From Stomorhina lunata (taxonomy: Eukaryota; Arthropoda; Insecta; Diptera; Rhiniidae): DNA of 64,000 nt. Where the stretch lies: positions 32,946,632-33,010,631 of the forward strand of contig OW121740.1 in the NCBI GenBank assembly GCA_933228675.1, written 5' to 3'. Position 1 is the stretch's first letter, and every line of letters starts with the position of its first letter. Positions 32,898 through 45,000 of the stretch are shown piece by piece. The notes beneath the pieces are model-generated. The model did no database searches. It saw nothing but the letters and a program-made list of their open reading frames with translations, and was not told where the DNA came from. The position numbers and the translations under genes are program-made.

Positions 32898-35430
32898 ATT
32901 AAGTAACGGGCAAAATTTTCAAAATTCTTAGGCTTATTCGATGAAATTTGGGATTTTTTTTGACAGTAGGACTATTGGTTTGGAAAATAAAATACAGAAC
33001 ATTTAGTAAAAAAAGCAGTCCTTAAAGTTATCTTAACAAAATTTTAGACAAATTTCTTTAAGAAACAAACAAAAGCTTAGCAAAAGCCATAAAATCGTAA
33101 TTGACTTTTGCCTACACATATACAAGAAGACAACAATCAATAAATTATTCACTACAAATTCTACAGATTAGTGCAATAAAAATAATAAACGCATATAAAA
33201 AATTCGCAACAAAACGCCCATTCTATAAAGGAAACAGACATAAAATCAAATGTAAAAGTAACATTAAAATGTAACAAAATCAAATATTTTCTAAAAATTT
33301 GTTAGTTGGTTTAGGTGTAGGACAAACATTAAATGGCAAAGAAGAAAAGTCATAAAATTTACGAACAATATTCGTGATAGTAGTTATATCCACGAATTTA
33401 CTAAAGATAAATAGAGCTGAACTTTTATATCCTTAACAAAGTTTATGCAGAACGAAAACAAAGCCATTAAACAATAGATCAAAGCAGATGAGGAAAAAAA
33501 TTTTATTTGTTTCCTTTTGTAAACAATTTTAAAAATAGAAGCTTGTTTTTAAACGCTAATAATTTCAGAAGACTCTTTGTTAGTATTCGAAATATTAAAT
33601 TCAATTTGGATGAAAAGAATTTAACATGCTAAAAATTAGTGCATACTTTACGGCTTGTTATTCCTTGACCTACAGATTACTGGAGAAACGTTTAGCCAAA
33701 TCACAGAGGATAACGAAATTGAATTTAACAGGGGAGAAAATTTGTTCATTATGTAACAATTTTGCTACATAATGACCAGATCAAAGCTTTTATGGCACCC
33801 TCTGCTAAAGTCATTGTGTACTCGTTCCTATATCCTTTTTGTCTAGTATACCTATAAAAAATCTGGGGCCAAATTACCGCATTCGATTAAAATGAACTAA
33901 ATGAGACAAAAATCACTAAAACGCTCGTAAATCTGAAGATAATAAGAATTTTAAGTTTATTTTTTGCATACATTATTTTAATCAATTGCCCAAATTTAAA
34001 GCTCTCATATAAGTCCGAATGATATATAAGTTTTGAGAAAATGTTTGTATAATTGCAAAATTTAGCAAATATTTGTGTTTATACAGGAAAGAGAATAAAT
34101 TTGACCGAGTTGAATCTGGGCTTGATCGACTATAGCTCTTCCTTATTTGTTTTAATTTTTTTTTTAATTTTGACTTGCGTTAGGTAGGGTTTTCTTTGTT
34201 CGGCCTCGATTGTCTCTAATACTTTCTTAATTCTTGTTTAACTTTTCAATTCAAAAGCCAAATATCAACAATTTTTCTTTGCCTTTTTAAAGTTCATTGT
34301 AATAAAATTGTATTAAATTAAAGCATCAATTCAGTTAGAATTTATAATTCAATGCTTAAAGTTTATTTTAATTTACAACCTTTTTCCCATTTTATGAATG
34401 TATTTAGTATCTATTAACATTGTACATGAATGGGTGTGGGTGTTTTTGGGGCTGACTGTAAATAGACAACAACAAATACTAACGAGTTTCTATTCCCTTT
34501 CATAGATTAAACTAAATACAAAAATAATAAATTCTTGCAAATAAATTGTTTCATTAGAATGTTCTTTTCATTTAGGTATTAAAAGGTCTTTCAACTAAAC
34601 AAACAAAATTTAGTTGTTAAAAAAACAAGAACAAATAAGAAATGAAAAAAAGATGAAAAACATAATTTTAATGAGTTCGCATTTTGCTACTAACTAAAAT
34701 ATAACAAAAAAAAATAATAATATAAGCTTTTTTAGGTTTTTTAACCCTGTTTTTTCATCGTTTTCTATTTAACGTTTAACTTTTCAGTTGTAATGAATAC
34801 TTTTTCCCATTTAAAATATTTATATCAAATCAAAAACTAAAACCTTCTGATGTGAGTAATTAAAATGAATAGAAAAAATTTATATATATAAATATTAGGT
34901 TTCAAAGAAAATAAATTCGTAGTTGGATTTTTAAGCCATGCTCCAACAATATTTTTTTTTAATTTTGTAACATCCCTCCCATAAACCGGAAATTACTTTT
35001 TTCCCATACCAATATCGGCAACCCAGATCTCATTTTAGCTTAACAAAACTTTTCTTTTGTTAGACCATAATTTACAGTGTAAGAGAATATTGCACAATAA
35101 ATTTGTAATGATGTACCTTAAAATATAACCTGGCCATAATTATAATGAATCAAATTCCTAAATGCTTAATTTAAAAGAAATATGATAATTTTTTTTCTTC
35201 TGTTCTTTTGTATTGGGCGCTTCTGTAAAATTAATTAGAATTTTTAATCTGCGATTCTATATTTAAAAGAAATTTAGTAAATATTTTTAATTGAATACAT
35301 ACATATATTGCTTTACAATATTTTTTAAATATATCAAATTACTTAAAATAATGATGAAACAGATACTCCAATTATTGACCTATGAAAACAAAAGTTTCAT
35401 GGAAATTTCTTTATTATACAAAATTAGCTA
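32898..35430. other. Intergenic AT-rich DNA
   Basis: About 33850-34155 is a minus-strand copy of the hairpin-ended family: the complement of its right edge reads AAGGAAGAGCTATAGTCGAT, a decayed version of the usual left end. Elsewhere nothing is recognised. A degenerate family end (TTATACCCCTCAGCAATAGG) lies at about 35435, just before the satellite. Confidence 0.45.
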
Positions 35431-35504
35431 TTTTTATACCCCTCAGCAATAGGTGAAATATATTATAAGTTAGTCATTCAGTTTGTTATTTTGTCATAAT
35501 AGAA

Positions 35505-38500
35505 AAATTATTTAACTAAAATTTTTCTATAGCAAAATTTTTTAACTAAAATTTTTCTATAGAAAAATTTTCGTTCAAAAAATTTTTCTATAGAAAAATT
35601 TTTTTAACAAAACTTTTTTAACGAAAAATTTTTTTAACGAAAATTTTTCTATAGAAAAATTTTTTTAACGAAAATTTTTCTATAGAAAAATTTTTTTAAC
35701 GAAAATTTTTCTATAGAAAAATTTTTTTAACGAAAATTTTTCTATAGAAAAATTTTTTTAACGAAAATTTTTCTACAGAAAAATTTTTTTAACGAAAATT
35801 TTTCTATAGAAAAATTTTTTTAACGAAAATTTTTCTATAGAAAAATTTTTTTAACGAAAATTTTTCTATAGAAAAATTTTTTTAACGAAAATTTTTCTAT
35901 AGAAAAATTTTTTTAACCAAAATTTTTCTATTGAAAAATTTTTTTAACCAAAATTTTTCTATTGAAAAATTTTTTTAACGAAAATTTTTCCAGACAAAAA
36001 TTTTTTTAACAAAAATTTTTCTACAGAAAAATTTTTTTAACCAAAATTTTTCTACAGAAAAATTTTTTTAACGAAAATTTTTCTATAGAAAAATTTTTTT
36101 AACGAAAATTTTTCTATAGAAAAATTTTTTTAACGAAAATTTTTCTATAGAAAAATTTTTTTAACGAAAATTTTTCTATAGAAAAATTTTTTTAACGAAA
36201 ATTTTTCCAGAGAAAAATTTTTTTAACAAAAATTTTTCTATAGAAAAATTTTTTTAATGAAAATTTTTCAACAGAAAAATTTTTTTAATACAAATTTTTC
36301 TATATAAAAATTTTTCTATAAAAAAATTTTTGTTACCGAAAATTTTTCTATAGAAAAATTTTTTTACCGAAAATTTTTCTATAGAAATATTTTTTTACCG
36401 AAAATTTTTCTATAGAAAAATTTTTTTAACGAAAATTTTTCTATAGAAACATTTTTTTAACGAAAATTTTTCTATAGAAAAACTTTTTTACCGAAAATTT
36501 TTCTATAGAAAAATTTTTTTACCGAAAATTTTTCTATAGAAAAAATTTTTTTACCGAAAATTTTTCTATAGAAAAAATTTTTTTACCGAAAATTTTTCTA
36601 TAGAAAAAATTTTTTTACCGAAAATTTTTCTATAGAAAAAATTTTTTTACCGAAAATTTTTCTATAGAAAAATTTTTTTACCGAAAATTTTTCTATAGAA
36701 AAAAATTTTTTACCGAAAATTTTTCTATAGAAAAATTTTTTTACCGAAAATTTCTATAGAAAAATTTTCGATGAAAAAATGTTTCTATAGAAAATTTTCG
36801 ATAAAAAAATTTTTCTATAGAAAAATTTTCGGTAAAAAAATTTTTCTATAGAAAAATTTTCGGTAAAAAAATTTTTCTATAGAAAAATTTTCGGTAAAAA
36901 AATTTTTCTATAGAAAAATTTTCGTTAAAAAAATTTTTCTATAGAAAAATTTTCTTTAAAAAAATTTTTCTATAGAAAAATTTTCGGTAAAAAAATTTTT
37001 CTATAGAAAAATTTTCGGTAAAAAAATTTTTCTATAGAAAAATTTTCGGTAAAAAAATTTTTCTATAGAAAAATTTTCTTTAAAAAAATTTTTCTATAGA
37101 AAAATTTTCGGTAAAAAAATTTTTCTATAGAAAAATTTTCGTTAAAAAAATTTTTCTATAGAAAAATTTTCTTTAAAAAAATTTTTCTATAGAAAAATTT
37201 TCGGTAAAAAAATTTTTCTATAGAAAAATTTTCGGTAAAAAAATTTTTCTATAGAAAAATTTTCGTTAAAAAAATTTTTCTATAGAAAAATTTTCGTTAA
37301 AAAAATTTTTCTATAGAAAAATTTTCGTTAAAAAAATTTTTCTATAGAAAAATTTTCGGTAAAAAAATTTTTCTATAGAAAAATTTTCGGTAAAAAAAAT
37401 TTTCTATAGAAAAATTTTCGGTAAAAAAAATTTTCTATAGAAAAATTTTCGGTAAAAAAATTTTTCTATAAAAAAATTTTTCTATAGAAAAATTTTCGGT
37501 AAAAAAATTTTTCTATAGAAAAATTTTCGGTAAAAAAATTTTTCTATAGAAAAATTTTCGGTAAAAAAATTTTTCTATAGAAAAATTTTCGGTAAAAAAA
37601 TTTTTCTATAGAAAAATTTTCGGTAAAAAAATTTTTCTATAGAAAAATTTTCGGTAAAAAAATTTTTCTATAGAAAAATTTTCGGTAAAAAAATTTTTCT
37701 ATAGAAAAATTTTCGGTAAAAAAATTTTTCTATAGAAAAATTTTCGGTAAAAAAATTTTTCTATAGAAAAATTTTCGGTAAAAAAATTTTTCTATAGAAA
37801 AATTTTCGAAAAAAAATTTTTCTATAGAAAAATTTTCGATAAAAAAATTTTTCTATAGAAAAATTTTCGATGAAAAAATGTTTCTATAGAAAATTTTCGA
37901 TAAAAAAATTTTTCTATAGAAAAATTTTCGGTAAAAAAATTTTTCTATAGAAAAATTTTCGGTAAAAAAATTTTTCTATAGAAAAATTTTCGGTAAAAAA
38001 ATTTTTCTATAGAAAAATTTTCGTTAAAAAAATTTTTCTATAGAAAAATTTTCGTTAAAAAAATTTTTCTATAGAAAAATTTTCGTTAAAAAAATTTTTC
38101 TATAGAAAAATTTTCGTTAAAAAAATTTTCGTTAAAAAAATTTTTCTATAGAAAAATTTTCGTTAAAAAAATTTTTCTATAGAAAAATTTTCGGCGAAAA
38201 AATGTTTCGGTAAAAAAAATTTTCTATAGAAAACTTTCGGTAAAAAAATTTTTCTATAGAAAAATTTTCGGTAAAAAAATTTTTTTACCGAAAATTTTTC
38301 TATAGAAAAATTTTTTTACCGAAAATTTTTTTTTAATATTTTCGATAAAAATTTTTTTTTATTAAAAAAATTTTTCTATAGAAAATTTTTCGGTAAAAAA
38401 ATTTTTCTAAAAAAATTTTTTTTTCGAAAATATTTTTATAAAAACAATGAATAAAAAAAAGTAAACAAATTTTTCGATAAAAAATTTTTCTACAAAAATA

Positions 38501-38585
38501 TTTCGATACAAATATTTTTCTATAGAAAATTTTCGATGAAAATATTTTTCTAAAATTTTCGATAAAAATATTTTTCTATAGAAAA
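35505..38585. repeat. CTATAG-core satellite, 3.1 kb, with internal orientation switch
   Basis: Units of about 31 bases share the self-complementary core AAATTTTTCTATAGAAAAAT. Orientation is read from the spacer: AACG or ACCG between the T and A runs from about 35620 to 36745, then the complementary CGGT or CGTT from about 36825 to 38280, and briefly ACCG again at 38283-38330. The two halves are therefore long inverted repeats. A distinctive variant (CGATGAAAAAATG, then CGATAAA, then three CGGT units and a CGTT unit) occurs at 36769 and again at 37868, 1,099 bases apart, showing higher-order duplication. No coding content. Confidence 0.9.
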
Positions 38586-40800
38586 TGGAACACTGAGTTT
38601 ATGGCAGATGTTTGTCCTCCGAAATACCATATTAGTTGTTGTAGACACAAACCGTTCTTCTTCTGTTATCCTTGACTCCCAGTGGAGCATAGGGCCTCAA
38701 ATCATACGTGACAGTTAATGTGCTCTATCCGGCATTTTACACATTTTGAGTAATTTATGCCACTTTAAATTTTCGACCCTAAATTTATCAAATCTGCTAT
38801 TCGTATTCGGTTATCTCGTCTAGGTACTGAGAAAAATAGTGTCTGTTTCGCTCTATATCCTTCTTTTTCGTGCTGTTTTGCTCTATGCGCCAAATATATA
38901 TTGTTTTTAGCAAAATTAAGTTAAAACTTCAAGATCGATTTTCTTGAAATGCATTTTTGGCGTATAGAGCACATAAACTCCCGCATGACGATATGTTATC
39001 CAAATTTAAATTATTCACTTGTAAACCCAAAAATAAAAAATCGTAAAAATTTGAGCTCTTCACACTGAAATGCTCCTGATATATACGTAAATTTTTATCA
39101 TGTTTAGGCATTTACATATATCGCTGTGAATCATTTTCAGAAAATAATTTCATTGTTCTTCTCACACCTTAATTTCAAGTCTAACGAAGTCTTTTTGCAT
39201 TACGCTACTTTATTTGACTTGCTTGCCTATAAAACTGCATTACTTGGCCATTTAATGCCAAAAGGAAAAATTTAAGAAATCCACTCAAATTAAATGCCAG
39301 AAAAAGAAATTTACTTTTGTAAATTCAGTTACTATTTCATTACATTTACAATAAGTTGCAAACATATGCATCCACATTCGTCTACATTTAAATCTACAAA
39401 TATACGCCTGTATAAATAAAGTTAAATATTTACTAAAGCATTTCCACGTTATATCGGATATTATGTCAAGTATGCAACGGAATAAACATGACATTAAAAT
39501 GGTAAAAACATTTAAAAGTAGTACATAACTTGCATTTTTCTGTAAGGCATGCGGAGAAGTTCAAGAAAAAAATAACAAAATTATTTATAATGTTTACATG
39601 ACGTTAACCAACTGAGGGAAGGGAGAGCAAATAAGGGGAAAATAGGTAGGTATGGAGATGAGTATAAGCTGAGTTTTTTAATGGAAAATGGGGAATGTTG
39701 CATTTCTTTAGCTAATATAATTTTATTAAAAAAAAATCCAGTTTCAAGGTAATATTCTTGCAAACATATTACAAATTGTTTTAAACAATTAATTACTTTT
39801 TTGCTAATCTTGAAATAAAAACCACACATTATACCATAATTAGTTTGCCATATTCCTTGAGAAAAAAAATACAAGATAATAAGAAAGATAAAGAAAATAC
39901 AAAATAAAGAGATACAAAAAAAAAATAGATTAAAAGCCATATAATGTACGACACACAAACAAATTCTGTTTTGTTTCAAACTAATTAATTAAATGCTTAC
40001 AGTTTTAACCATAAAGTAATAATGATAAAATACATTAATACAAAACTCATACACAAGTATACTCATATAAAGAAAATCATACGCTAGGATGATCCCTAAC
40101 TTGATAAGATCTATTCTCGTCTATAAAGTTTAAGACTATATTCCACTAAAAATATACAAAATTTTAGACATTTCGTCTCTGGTTCTGAAACGCTGTGACA
40201 CAAGACCCCCAAAAATTAAGGGACATCCTTAAAATTCATCTGCTTAAAAGAAAACTAATACATGCTTGCATACACATATACCAAAACCTGATGCATCATG
40301 TGGTTAAGAGGTAAAAAGTTGACACTCCAAACAAACAATGTATGTATTTGTTTTTCCATAAACAAATATATGCGTGTGTGTGTAAGTAAGAGAGTTTATG
40401 CATCACATCACAGCACATTCACTTATAAAGACAAACTTATGCAATAACCTAAAGTATAATAACCTTGGTCATTCGGAAAAGAAAATATGCATACAATCTC
40501 ATATGTTCAAGAGTTCAACAAGAGCAATAACAATATCAACATAAACATACATACATATGTATATGTATTGTATACCCTAATGTAGAATGAAAAATTTTGC
40601 TATTAGAAAATAGAAAAAAAAAAATTATATAATTAAAACAAATAAAAAGATGTTATAAGCCTTCAATCCCGAACATATGGTACCCTATACGGCTGCGGTC
40701 AGTGTCATAAGACAATTTCAATATGTCATATGAGAGCTCAAATCAGACTTTAAAAGGAATACAGATTTTCTAACTAACTTACTTTAACTATCTATATTTA
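38586..40800. other. Intergenic DNA with LINE 3'-end scrap
   Basis: About 38650-38700 is, on the minus strand, the 3' coding end of the LINE at 40.8-42.2 kb (complement of TATCCTTGACTCCCAGTGGA). The rest is AT-rich without a supportable gene. The minus-strand frame of 132 residues at 39581-39979 is hydrophobic low-complexity sequence with no recognisable domain, and is not annotated as a gene. Confidence 0.45.
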
Positions 40801-40818
40801 AAACATGTTAAAGTCAGA

Positions 40819-42208
40819 GTGAAGAATGCCATTAAAAGCCATAAGCGCAACAAGGCCCCGGACAATGACAATATTTCAGCGGAGATACTTTTATGTGATG
40901 TTAAAGGATTGGCGAGCCTGTGGCACCCATTTGTGCGTAAAATATGGAAAGAAGAAGCTGTACCAACCTCCTGGAATGCAGGTATACTAGTCAAAATACC
41001 AAAAAAGGGGTATAAATAACAATTCTTTCAATACCGAGCAAAATACTAAGTAGAGTAATTTTAAATAGAACATCTGACGCAGTTTCGAAAACACTCCGCG
41101 GAAATCAGCTTGGGTTCCAAAAGAATCGATCTTGTGTTGATCTAATCAACACAGTACGAATCGAACTAGAGCAATGTAATTAACTCCCGAACCCCCATTT
41201 ACCTAGCGTTTATCGACTTTATTAAGGCCTCCGATAGTGTACACAGAAGCTATCTATGGAAAATCGTAACATGCCAACAAAAATTCTGAACTTAATTCAG
41301 GCAATGTACGTGGACTTAAAATTCGGGTTCTTCTTCTTCTTCTGTTATCCTTGACTCCCAGTGGAGCATAGGTCCTCAAAAAAGTCGGGTTCTACCTAAA
41401 GGTAAATTGTCTTATCAGTTCGAAGTTACTACTAGAGTAAGACAAGGATGTATCTTGTCACCTATACTTTTTATACTTGTCATCGACAATATAATGCGCA
41501 CGGCACTGAATGGTAGTCGTGGTTTCCAACGGACACCCTTTAAACAACTCGAGGACTTAGAATACGCCGATGACGTATGTCTTCTAAGCCAAAGCTCAGG
41601 TTACCTTCAAGAAAATACAATAATACAAGCGCTGTTACTGTTAAATCTCGGTCAGCTAAGCTGCAAATCAATATTTCCAAGACAAAGATTATGCCTGGAG
41701 GTTATGGCGCCAACCCGTCGTCACACATCAATGTGGATAACGAGGTTATTAGATGTATAGGTACCTTTAATTAACTTGATAGTTTGGTATTTACAAAAGG
41801 TGGGCCGACGAGGTTATTGAATCGCGTATTAGTAAGGCAAAATCTGCATTCGGCATTCTCCGAGCTAATTGGAGATCTCGGCAAATATCAACAACAACTT
41901 AGCTACATACATATAACTCAAATGTCAAGTCAATCTTGTATTACGGTTGCGAAATTTGGAAACGCACAAATGCCGAAATGGCCGAATTGCATAAGAAATG
42001 AAGATTTAAACGCAACAAATCAAATCCCTTCTTCTTCGAAGGGCAACATTGCTGCGCTTTGCTGGAATCCACAAGGAAGCGGCCGTCGTTTTGATGCACC
42101 TACTAGAACGTGAAAAAGGCCAATTGATGCGGAGTTACAAGCAGAAAACTATTCATGGAATGATGTATGCCTAACATCCCACAATAGAGTTCGATATAAA
42201 AGGATGGT
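40819..42208 (+). pseudogene. Non-LTR retrotransposon reverse transcriptase, 3' part, broken
   Basis: Reading across several frames, this shows the order of an arthropod endonuclease-reverse transcriptase LINE. KSHKRNKAPDNDNISAEILL comes first (40840), then ILVKIPKKG, then RGNQLGFQKNRSCVDLINT (about 41100) and DSVHRSYLWK. Next are TRVRQGCILSPILF and the catalytic YADD (41563-41574), then a thumb-like KLQINISKTKIM. It ends with RMVEALYSTGSQG and a stop near 42207-42229. Frameshifts and stops occur at least at about 41020, 41180, 41290 and after the YADD box. A minus-strand 3'-end scrap of the same family is inserted at about 41328-41395. Not functional. An RTE-like clade is possible but unproven. 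Confidence 0.75.
41328..41395 (-). mobile_element. LINE 3'-end fragment inserted into a LINE of the same family
   Basis: A TTC run is followed by TGTTATCCTTGACTCCCAGT and GGAGCATAGG, the complement of the coding end at about 42190-42240. It lies in opposite orientation in the middle of the reverse transcriptase. A 5'-truncated insertion is the simplest explanation. Confidence 0.55.
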
Positions 42209-42235
42209 TGAGGCCCTATATTCCACTGGGAGTCA

Positions 42236-43440
42236 AGGATAGAAGAAGGTCAAAGGACAGAAGAAGGCCAAGCATATTTTAGAATTTCAAGTTCTTGTGC
42301 GCATATTCTTCAATGTCGTAGTCCAAGATTTAAAAGATATTCTTCTACTTAGTCTTCCATCGAAGTTTCAGACGTCCTTTTCAACAAGTTCCCTCGGGAT
42401 AAATTTCGAACAATTTTCTTGCTGGAATATTTTCTAGCCAACTCAGTCCTAGTCAAGACAGCGCTGCTATTTGATACGTTTCATAGCTCATGGTTTATTC
42501 GATGTCGATATTCATTGTTCAAAGATTTTTTCTAGAATCTTCCCCCGAAACTCCAAGATTCTGCCTGTAAGAGTGTCCATGATACAGCACCATATTGTTA
42601 CGTTATTCCTTTAAAAACATGGAAGGAATTCTTTTTGCAAACAACCGAAAACAAATTTAAAACACTTTATGTAGTTTTTCAAAGTTATATTTTTACCAAC
42701 TTTAGAGTTAATCACTTTAAATACACTTTCGCAAAAACGGTAAACAAACTTCACAAAACTGCTTTACTCTGTTCTCTTATACACGACTCAATTAAAACTG
42801 TTCGCACAATATTTGTCCATCGGCCTTTTATAGAAGAGACAAGAGTTGCTGTCGTTGATTACACAAAAAATATGGCCCACGAAAGTTCATGCATGTTCCA
42901 ATACATTCTTACATGATCAAGAATACGCCCACACATACGTTGTACAAATAGATTATCTAAAGTTAACAGTAACAGAGAGAATGTAGTTAAAAGTGAAAAA
43001 TGTTGCTATACTCTTTACAGCAAATAAGAGAAACATGTTGCTCTGCTTACAAGAGACACAAACAGAATAACAACAACAGAAACTTTCTAGAAAACTAGAG
43101 GGAGAATTAAAAGTAGTGAACTTTGCACAATGGGACGGATAACTTAAAAATTCGTGACAATATAATAACACGGGTAGTACACGGCATTTTTAGAACGTGA
43201 TTTTAGTTCTTATAGAGCTTTATTTCTGCTTAGCCCAAACTAGCATCTGTTGTTAAGTATGATTCTAGGTTTGATTTTGAAACTCATGACGTTATTTATG
43301 TTGAGGCGGTACCAAGGTAAACAAATTCTTTTACAACCTCGAAGCTTTAGTTTTCAAAGATCACATGTGGTCCATTTCTAGTGGACTGTCTGCTTGTAAA
43401 AACCATCAGTTTTGTTTATGATTAATTGACAACTAGACCC
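42236..43440. other. Intergenic DNA with a dispersed repeat
   Basis: About 42240-42395 is a copy of the family seen at 3048, 24430 and 26365 and directly follows the LINE end; it may be that LINE's 3' UTR or a separate insertion. The remainder has no supported feature. The 93-residue frame at 42635 has no recognisable motif. Confidence 0.4.
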
Positions 43441-45000
43441 ATTTATTAAATTCCTTTTCGATGCTTGAAAAGGAGGCAGTCACCTCGCGCAGTAAGCGAC
43501 CTATGATATCAATGTCATCGGCAAAAGCGAGTAGCATGTGTTTTCTGTTGATAATTGTTCAAGTTGTATTAACTGCAGCAACACGCAGATTTTTCTCTAA
43601 TACAATATTGAATAGATCGCATGACAAACCATCGCCATGCCTGAATGCCCGTTTATTTGCGAAGGATTCCGATAGGCTCTAACCGATTTCAACTGTTGTA
43701 TCAGTTAATGCCATCCTGCAAACTCGGGCATTGAAGGCAACTAAGATATGATATGTGTATATTTGTTTCTCTTAGGCTTACTCCATTTTTTGACGTAGCA
43801 TGATGATCTGGTCAGTGGTAGATTTATCTGGAATAAAGCCACATTGGTAGGTCCCAATAATTTAATTCATTTTGTCTTCCACACACTATGGTCGATAGAA
43901 TATTATATGCAATTGAAAAGAGGCTTATATGTACCTGTATAATTGACATATAAGACAAAGAACACTGATACTCCAATTATAGAGCATACGTTCTTCTCAC
44001 CATGAGGTTTTTATAATCTAGATCATACACCTTATCAACTCATCACCTCCGGCCTTAAAAACCTCCTGATGGCAAGCCATTGGCACCTGCAGTTTTCTTA
44101 TTTTGCAGTCGAGTTATTGCAATTCTTACCTTATTTTGGTTGGGTGATGGACATATAACAACATTATCGATTCGTTCAGGAGTGTCATCTTGGTCACATT
44201 TGATACCAGCAATTCGAAAAAGTACTGCTTCCATAGTTTCAATATTCTTTGTGTATCTGTCACCAGCTTTCCTTAGTCATTCTTACAGAAGAAGATATTG
44301 CCAAAACCAACTGTTTGTAACTTTTTCAAATCCTATACATCTTAGTTTCTTCAAAAAAACGTCTCTCCATTTCAAAGTGATTGCAAAGTTGCCCTGTGGG
44401 CTTCATTCTTCTCAGCAGTAGCATTGCGCCACTCATCATACCAAGAGTGTTTAGGGTGAGGGTTTTGGAACCCTTGTACAGATTTTGCAGCTGCTTTCAT
44501 AGAATTGACATTGTTTTGGAATTGCGTGTAGATGTCTTTTGAATCAGAAACATTTCTCTGAGCAATTGAGCTATACGTTGTAAGAAATCTTTAGCAAATT
44601 TATGAGATTTTAGCTTTTTGACGTCGACTTTCTTTGTGCTTCCGTCTGTATGTTCTTCGATACACTCGGGCGCGTTCTTGCCTTAGCTGCAACAAGAAAA
44701 TGATCGGAGTCCATATTAGCTCTTGAATTGAGCGCACATCCACTTGAAGGGTGTCTTCCAGCAACTGCAACATGATCAATCTGATTTTTTAATTTTTGGC
44801 CAGGAGACCAACCATATTCTATTGTCAGACGTTTCACCGTGAGGGCTAAACTTAACAACAGTAGGCTCAAAGCAACTTTCCCGTCCTAACTTTGCGTCAA
44901 AATCACCCAGTCATGATTGGGGCATCTATCATAGACTTCCTCAAGTTGATCAAAAAAAGGCTTCTTCTGCCTCTTTTAAATTTTTCTACATTCATAGTTA
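43440..45000 (-). pseudogene. Non-LTR retrotransposon (endonuclease plus reverse transcriptase), decayed
   Basis: On the minus strand, from 45000 downward: an endonuclease part with FFDQLEEVYDRCPNHDWVIL (about 44960-44890), then NQIDHVAVAGRHPSS and NMDSDHFLVAAKARTR (44780-44670), where the SDH triad typical of the EEP nuclease fold is kept. Reverse transcriptase pieces follow: KAGGDELIRCM (about 44060), YQCGFIPDKSTTDQI (about 43840), RAFRHGDGLSCDLFNIVLEK (about 43660-43600) and LAFADDIDIIGR (FADD at 43514-43525). Frame changes and stops separate them. The plus-strand frames in this region are shadows. It is of a family different from the one at 40.8 kb. Confidence 0.7.

Noticed and set aside
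39581..39979. A 132-residue hydrophobic protein on the minus strand
   Set aside because: Phe/Ile/Leu-rich composition follows from AT-rich DNA; no motif, splice or polyadenylation support.
43461..44421. Plus-strand frames suggesting membrane proteins
   Set aside because: They are antisense to a minus-strand LINE with recognisable FADD and endonuclease motifs.
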